From: Numida meleagris
Lineage: Eukaryota; Chordata; Aves; Galliformes; Numididae
Direction: 5' to 3'
Assembly (NCBI RefSeq): GCF_002078875.1
Contig: NC_034411.1
Location: 38,108,115 to 38,172,114, forward strand
DNA: 64,000 bases
The notes below the pieces were generated by a model. The model saw nothing but the letters and a program-made list of their open reading frames with translations, made no database searches and was not told where the DNA came from. Below are positions 58,402 to 64,000 of the stretch, piece by piece (within the stretch, counting starts at the first letter, position 1; each line of letters starts with the position of its first letter). The position numbers and the translations under genes were made by a program.

Positions 58402-58591
58402 AGTCCACTGCCGTGGATAAAAGGCTTGAAGTGGGGAGAATATGTTGGTTCTCCAAGTGCCCCAGATCCCGTTGTCTGCTTTAGCCAACCACATGGGGAA
58501 AGGTTTGGCTCTCTGCAGGCTTTACCAACTAAAGCTATATGTGGTTTGTCCCGCAAGTTTTGTCTTTTGATGATATATAGCAAGGAACAAG
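58402..58591 (+). CDS. LYST: LYST coding exon 44
   Basis: The acceptor is GTGTTTTAG before 58402 and the donor CAAG|GTATGA after 58591 (phase 0 in, 1 out). It encodes residues 3450-3513: [20 protein letters not shown] and [17 protein letters not shown], conserved linker and first propeller strands. No long ATG-initiated frame marks it on this strand. Confidence 0.96.
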
Positions 58592-59441
58592 GTATGAATC
58601 TGTGATTATTTTCTACATACACGGTACATGCAAAACAGATATAAAGTTTCTAAATCTAATGCTACTATTATTCTCCAATAAACTTCCCACATATCAATCC
58701 TTGGCAAAAGAGATTATCTGTAAATCCAAGGACAGCTACCATGACTGTGATATCCTTCCTGATGGTTAGGTTTGGCTTCTTGTTTTCAAAACCATCTATA
58801 GGTGTCCAGTAATCAAATTATTGTTTTTCATTAAAGTGATTGAAGCATAAGGCTTTAACTTTAGAACTTGCTGGCAGGTCCAAAAGGAACCGGAGGAAAA
58901 AAAGGGGAGAAGAACATGTGGCACTGGTGGGATAATTAAAGAGTTTTCAGAGCCACAGGAAGAAGTGGAGCTGAAGGATCTGCTCTCAGACAAACTTGAA
59001 AGGATTCTTATTGATAGTGTGCAAGCAGGTTCTCATACTTGCACCCCCCCCACCCCCCTTTGTATCATGTGCTAGTTAAAGTTTGATAAATAATCCATTG
59101 AAGGCTTCATGTTTAGTCATTAAAAAAAAAGTTTTCTCCTTTAGATGTTCTGAGCAATCTTTTCCCTGGCTGGGAAGCACTGTCAGCTCTTCCCTTTCTC
59201 TCCATTCCCATTAAATTTAATGTTAATTTTAAAAGCTTTGTCCAGGTTGCAAACTGGTTTTGGAGAATACTGAATGTTTACATAGTCTCTGAAAACGGTT
59301 TCAAAAAGCATCTTGTTTTGAAGTGTTGCTTTCTATTTTCTAATTGGTAATAAAACATGGATCTTAAGTTTATATTGACTATCAAAGCGATCAACCGTTT
59401 GATTTCATATCTGACACAGAACTTTATGTGCCTTCCTTCAG
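58592..59441. other. LYST intron 44
   Basis: Intron of 0.85 kb with a C-rich run at 59044-59058, a homopolymer-like site where base calls could be unreliable. Confidence 0.8.
59044..59058. repeat. C-rich tract
   Basis: Seven C, then C-A, then six C in intron 44; a G-rich run on the other strand. A possible weak structure-forming site, otherwise unremarkable. Confidence 0.8.
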
Positions 59442-59578
59442 GTGTGAGAAGTATGCACAGCACTGACATTCAGTGGTCAGCTATCCTAAGCTGGGGATAT
59501 GCTGATAACATTTTACGGCTAAAAAGCAAGCAGAGTGAACCTCCAGTAAATTTTATACAGAGTTCACAGTTCCATCCG
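59442..59578 (+). CDS. LYST: LYST coding exon 45
   Basis: The acceptor is TTCCTTCAG before 59442 and the donor CCG|GTAAAA after 59578 (phase 1 in, 0 out). It encodes residues 3513-3558: [20 protein letters not shown] and [16 protein letters not shown], nearly identical to mammals, in the first WD40 blade region. Confidence 0.96.
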
Positions 59579-60344
59579 GTAAAAATCAGTCTTTTGGTCT
59601 TTAATCTAATATTGCTTGGTTAATCATGTGGTGGCTTGGTGTGGCAGTAATTACACTTGATTTCACTTTTTGCAAGGCCCATAGTAAATAACAAATCTTA
59701 TTCTGGGGGAGCGAGCGTTTAAGCATAACTTTATGCAGTTGTCCAGTGTTTTAATTCTAACCTGCTGGATTCTCTCTTGGAATCTGGTCCCTTGCTATTC
59801 CAGTGTATCTTCCTCCTGGGCTAGGCAAAGTTCCCTTTTAAATGAATTTAATTTTTGTAGATTTCCCTCCTACAGATTGCTGGTGTGAATTTATAAAAGC
59901 AAAGTCCTGGACCAAGAAAAATGAAAACAGAGAAAAAATTAGCTCACATTAGAAGCAGAACTCTGCTGTAGTTTGATCTCTCTGGAAAGAAGATTACTTA
60001 ACTCTGTTAGCAAACTCTTCATAATCTCTCTTACATTTCAGTGGTGTTTGAGATTTTACTGAAAAGATTCTGACTAATGTGGCTGTAGAGCTGGAAGTCA
60101 GCAGTTCATTGTTCTTTGGCTGTGAACTCTGAGCTACGCAGAATTTCCCTCTTTGTTACTGATGTAATGGTATATGTGATCTACAGTAGGATCTGTCTTT
60201 AACGCATTAATTTCTTTTTTAGTGTAAGTATTTTACACGGCTTTTCTTAGGAGATACCACAGAATATGGACACAGATTTTTATTGTATAATGACAATAGC
60301 AGTGAGTAGCTGTTCTCATTTGTTTTTTACTTTGTCTTTCCAAG
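59579..60344. other. LYST intron 45
   Basis: Intron of 0.8 kb, unique sequence. Confidence 0.8.
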
Positions 60345-60443
60345 GTAACAAGCTGTGCTTGGGTCCCAGACAGCTGTCAACTTTTCACAGGTAGCAAATC
60401 TGGTGTCATCACAGCATACATGAACAGATTCACTAGCAGTATG
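60345..60443 (+). CDS. LYST: LYST coding exon 46
   Basis: The acceptor is CTTTCCAAG before 60345 (AAG type) and the donor ATG|GTAAGA after 60443; phase 0 at both ends. It encodes residues 3559-3591: [20 protein letters not shown] followed by [12 protein letters not shown], a WD40 blade. Confidence 0.95.
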
Positions 60444-62691
60444 GTAAGATATGTTGCACAGAACTGATATTTAAGGATCATCTTTGACATTATTAAATAG
60501 ACTTATCTCAGCATATTTGTGTTTTTCTTATGCATTTTTGTTCATGTATTGCTGCTAGCTGTTAGTTGGCCCTCATCATCCGGATGATAATTGATTTACA
60601 CAGAGCTCTGAATTCAGGCTGTCTGGCATGGTAAAGTTCCCTAAATTAGAGAGTAATTTTTCGCTGTGAAAAAGACAAAGCCTTCCAAAGCTTTAAATGA
60701 AACTGGAATGTTTTTCCCCCAAAGCAGTGAACATTTCAAATGCAGTAGAGAGAGTGGCAGTGAATTCTCAAACACTATTCACTAACTACTAAGCCTCTTC
60801 ACTTTGTCATATTCCCAAAGGGGGAAAGCAGCGTGGAAGGAAGTGAGAAATGTGATTAATGTACTTAATGTGTTAGTGGAAGTTGCTGAGGAGATGCTAG
60901 CAGAAATCTTGATGCTATGTAGCAATAAGCATGGTATGAAAACGTAAACAGAACCCAAAACTCATCTTCTGATTCAGTCCGAGTTGTGGAGCTCGTCTGA
61001 CTTTCTTCAGCAGTAACTTCTACTGCTTTTCATAGTTTCAGCAAAGAGTTCGTAACTTTCTTTGACAAGTCATTTTAGATATGGCTGTGTGATTACCTAT
61101 AACAGATGAACTGATCTGTCAAATTTAGCTCGATACGGGTATTGGCAAACACTCGTAATATTGTGCCACTGCTCTTGAATCATTACATTAGGCTGGGCTA
61201 GTGGGAGCTTTGCTAAGATCTGCTATGCCTACCCAGTTTCCTGACACTTTCAACAGTGGCAAACAGCAGATGCTCAGACTGGGAAGAAAACAAACACGCT
61301 GTGATAACTGCCTTGGCTTTCTTTCAGTTTTGGTGATCTGCATCTCAGTCCTGAGTTCAGCAGCTTTGAGTTTAAAAGTTGAAGGATATCTCGAAGTCTT
61401 GCAATTTTATATCAGTTGGGCCTTAAGTCAACTACCTTTACTGCTCACCAGAATTAGTGAGCTCGCAGATAACTAGTATCGAGACTTGAGTTCCAGTTTA
61501 AAAATATATGTCAGTACATTTGCCATCTGCAATGCTACAAAAAACTAATAGTGGGCTTATGATTCTTAAGTTCTCTGCATTTCCTAGAAACAAGTGTTTT
61601 GTTTTTGCTGCACAGATGTTGTCTTTGAGACCATCTTCGAATTCCGCAGCACTGACAGTTTTACATGCCCCAGGCAGATTGACCTTGCTGCCAATTTTAT
61701 AGCTTCTGTTGTTGAGTCAGTTACCCAAGTCAGGGCTGCAGGGAATGCAAATGTGCTTCCTAGCATCTGTTCTGGATGCATCTTGTCAGCTGTTCAGTGA
61801 TGAACACTATATAAAAAAAAAAACGCTACTTGAAACATGGCTGTTTTGCCCTGATTGATGCATAGGCATGAAGTGGGAATCGTGTTATTAATTGTCCTTC
61901 ATGTTGACTGTATGAGAATCTGAAGAGCCATGTTGTCAGAATTCTAATATAGCTCCATGTTGTATCTCAGATGCTTTCTTTTCCTAGCCTTTAAAAGACA
62001 GTCAAAAAATGAAGTACTGCTTTGATCTACATCGACAATAAGGCATAAAAATGTTGAAAATGTATTAACTCTTCAAGTATTACAGATTCTCTTGCTGAAA
62101 GGGACAGTATAAACATAAATTTTCTGCAAATAAAGTATACCTGTGGTTTTGTCTATTACTGCTCTCAAGGTTTTTGTAAACATGCTATACATGCCCTGTT
62201 CCCTTATACAAAAATGCAGGCAATGTGCTCTTAAGCCAGTTTTCAAGAAGCCTGAGTTGTTTCAAATGACATAACTTGAATAGGAAGTGTTACTGGTGTT
62301 CAACTTGCTGCTTTAATTTGTATTTTGTTCAGCAGTGTTACTTACTGAGCTCAGTTGTCTGTCTACATTTCCAAGTACTTCCTCTAGATACAAAAAACAG
62401 TGATGCTGCCATTTCTCTATCCTGTGATAATAGCACAGTCTTGCAGAAAGTAGCTGATTTCAAGGTGCTTGACAGTAAGATAGTTTCTCTTCAATTCATT
62501 GCATTGTCAAAATGTTTGTTTAGAGTAAAGCACTTGAATGTTAATGATTAATTTGACATACTGCATTATAAACATTAGGCATAATAAAGCAATAACAATA
62601 TTGTTAATCTAAGAAAAATCTTATTCTTTGCCTTACCTTTTTCAGAAAAGAGAGATTAAAATCCTAATGATTTCATGTTGCTGTTTTTCAG
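60444..62691. other. LYST intron 46
   Basis: Intron of 2.25 kb. Open frames of 91 codons at 61201-61476 and 68 codons at 61594-61800 have no family resemblance I recognise, and the flanking exons join in phase without them. No CR1 copy is seen. Confidence 0.8.
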
Positions 62692-62831
62692 CCTTCAGAG
62701 ATAGAAATGGAGTCACAAGTCCATCTGTATGGTCACACAGCAGAGATAACAAGCTTGTTTGTGTGCAAACCGTATAGTATAATGATAAGTGTCAGCAAAG
62801 ATGGCACCTGCATTATATGGGATCTGAACAG
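62692..62831 (+). CDS. LYST: LYST coding exon 47 (WD40 repeat)
   Basis: The acceptor is GTTTTTCAG before 62692 and the donor AG|GTACAA after 62831 (phase 0 in, 2 out). It encodes residues 3592-3638: [20 protein letters not shown] and [15 protein letters not shown], a textbook WD repeat with Gly-His and terminal Trp-Asp. Confidence 0.96.
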
Positions 62832-63145
62832 GTACAAGTACATCTAACTTTTTCCACCGTTTTTTTCAGTACTTGTTTTCAACTTTCTGGTGTCCTCATG
62901 CTTAAAATTAACTGAATTTATTCTGTGTATATGTCTAATGTGAAGTGAAACTCCTACTGTGTAGGAATTCTGGAGTTAATAAGAAAAATACCATCATTAA
63001 GCAAAGTGTTGGTTGAGATTAATATGTCTTAAATATTATATAATATGTATTAAATAATATATAAAGTATGTATTTTTGAAGAACCTTTTCTGTGTTTTAG
63101 TCTGACTTAGGCTTGTTTGTTCCCTTACATTTTTTTTTTTTTTAG
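62832..63145. other. LYST intron 47
   Basis: Intron of 0.3 kb ending in a long T tract before the acceptor; AT-rich palindromic stretch near 63030-63065. Confidence 0.8.
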
Positions 63146-63243
63146 GCTGTGCTATGTCCAGAGTCTGGCTGGACACAAAAGTCCCGTGACTGCAGTTTCA
63201 GCTAGCGAAACAACTGGTGATATTGCAACAGTCTGTGATTCAG
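63146..63243 (+). CDS. LYST: LYST coding exon 48 (last in window)
   Basis: The acceptor is a 13-T tract ending TTTAG before 63146 and the donor TCAG|GTATAC after 63243 (phase 2 in, 1 out). It encodes residues 3638-3671: [20 protein letters not shown] and GDIATVCDS, a WD40 blade. About 120 residues remain to the mammalian C-terminus, expected downstream of the window. Confidence 0.95.
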
Positions 63244-64000
63244 GTATACCCGTCAGCCAAAGCTGCAAGTCAGAAGACCAGATAAATCACAAGATTTGTT
63301 ATCGTATGGGTTATTGTGTGTTAATCATCTGAGGATGCATTTGGTCAAAGAGGAGCACTTCTAAAAATATGTCAATATTTGAATTTGTCAAACTCCTAGG
63401 CAGGTGCTGGAGCAAAGAGGAGTAATGGCTATACTAAAGAAGTAGACATTTGCGTTAGCTCCTACAGAGGGAAATAATTCTGTCCTGCCTCGCTCCCCAA
63501 CCCCCACCCAATCTTATTTTAAAGGAGGTTTTTATACTGTCATCTTTGCCATATAGGACTGTTTCTGGACTAAGGCATTAAGATCGTTTGAGTAGTGGAC
63601 TTTGGAGTGTAATTCAGGGTCCTCAGTGACTCAACCTACCGGTGTGCTACAACACTATATATATCTAAAGCAGGGCTAAGTCAGACCCTCACACGTTTTG
63701 CCATGCGTATTTTATCTGTTCGCTTGACATGGAGGTTGGGTAATAGGCTCTGTCAAAATGACAATTTTCTTCCGTTGATCCAAGGATTTCAAGCTGACGT
63801 GAAGACTTTGAAGGTCTTCCATTTGTACAACTGAGGTCAGCTGTACAAATAAGCCAACTTCTACTGGAAAACATTGCATTCTTGAGTTGGTAGGGGATGT
63901 GAGTTTCAATTGCTTTAAAGACAAAGCAGTAGTTGGTTATTAGTACTTTAATAAATGCAAATAATACCGGGTAACCAGGTAAGCTACTGGTATCTTGCTT
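63244..64000. other. LYST intron 48 (incomplete)
   Basis: The start of the intron following exon 48. No match to the next expected WD40 residues is seen before the window ends. Minus-strand open frames at 63689-63924 have no similarity I recognise. Confidence 0.75.

Larger units (their letters stand above)
8765..63243 (+). other. LYST: LYST gene, coding part (48 exons, 3' end missing)
   Basis: LYST is a very large cytosolic BEACH-family scaffold that governs fission/fusion and traffic of lysosomes, melanosomes and cytotoxic granules; its loss causes Chediak-Higashi syndrome in people and beige in mice (established knowledge). Here 48 exons join in consistent phase into about 3,670 codons. 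The order is N-terminal helical region, concanavalin A-like segment (about residues 1430-1660), helical middle, PH-like domain (about 3010-3100), BEACH (about 3105-3406) and the start of WD40 repeats (from about 3590). Exon order and sequence match mammalian LYST as I recall it. About 120 C-terminal residues lie beyond the window. Two features break the reading: an in-frame TAA at 39758 and an irregular exon 34/35 junction. Residue numbers in all entries are counted along this assembled bird reading. Identity is very sure; integrity is not. Confidence 0.97.

Noticed and set aside
61201..61800. Two plus-strand open frames (91 and 68 codons) in intron 46, possible extra exons or a processed pseudogene
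   Set aside because: The flanking exons join directly in mammalian order and phase, the translations resemble nothing I recognise, and there is no poly-A tail with target duplication.
63689..63924. Two overlapping minus-strand frames near the right edge, possible transposon fragment
   Set aside because: Composition looked protein-like at first, but I cannot match it to any transposon or gene family and it is short.
1..64000. CRISPR arrays, operons, phage, viral integration, RNA genes
   Set aside because: Vertebrate intron-exon structure throughout; no spaced direct repeats, no tRNA or rRNA folds, and no LTR or viral gene resemblance seen. The repeats recognised are CR1 LINE tails and short simple repeats.

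Overview
The window is vertebrate nuclear DNA, almost certainly from a bird. It is AT-rich, built of short exons between introns of 76 to about 2,700 bases with GT-AG ends, and its only recognisable interspersed repeats are CR1 LINE tails, the typical avian family. There is no bacterial, phage or operon-like organisation, and I see no second gene.

Nearly all of it is one plus-strand gene, LYST (lysosomal trafficking regulator, the Chediak-Higashi/beige gene), a giant BEACH-family protein that controls the size and movement of lysosomes and lysosome-related organelles. I placed 48 consecutive coding exons from the start codon at 8765 to 63243, by protein similarity recalled from mammalian LYST, splice sites and reading-phase bookkeeping. 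Together they encode about 3,670 residues. The mammalian protein is about 3,800, so the last roughly 120 residues (end of the WD40 propeller, probably three exons), the stop codon and the 3' UTR lie beyond the right edge. Positions 1-8757 are the sequence upstream of the first coding exon: intron and possibly an unrecognised 5' UTR exon, with two CR1 tails.

Layout: exons 1-9 (8765-24546) encode the helical N-terminal third; exons 10-13 (24940-29425) a concanavalin A-like segment; exons 14-31 (30832-50074) the long helical middle with a variable linker in exon 21; exons 32-37 (50273-53586) the approach to and body of the PH-like domain; exons 38-43 (53929-57868) the BEACH domain; exons 44-48 (58402-63243) the linker and start of the WD40 propeller.

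The most notable observations are departures from an intact gene. An in-frame TAA lies in the middle of exon 21 (39758-39760), with the same frame carrying conserved LYST sequence on both sides. The exon 34/35 junction is one base short of the expected splice phase. Several BEACH signature residues are changed in exons 38 and 42, including Trp to Gly in the Pro-Pro-Trp-Ala motif. Everything else downstream is open and conserved, so allelic variation, assembly error, an exon-internal splice or recent loss of function are all possible. Three strong short inverted repeats lie in introns 4, 13 and 26. I found no sign of a new multi-gene system.
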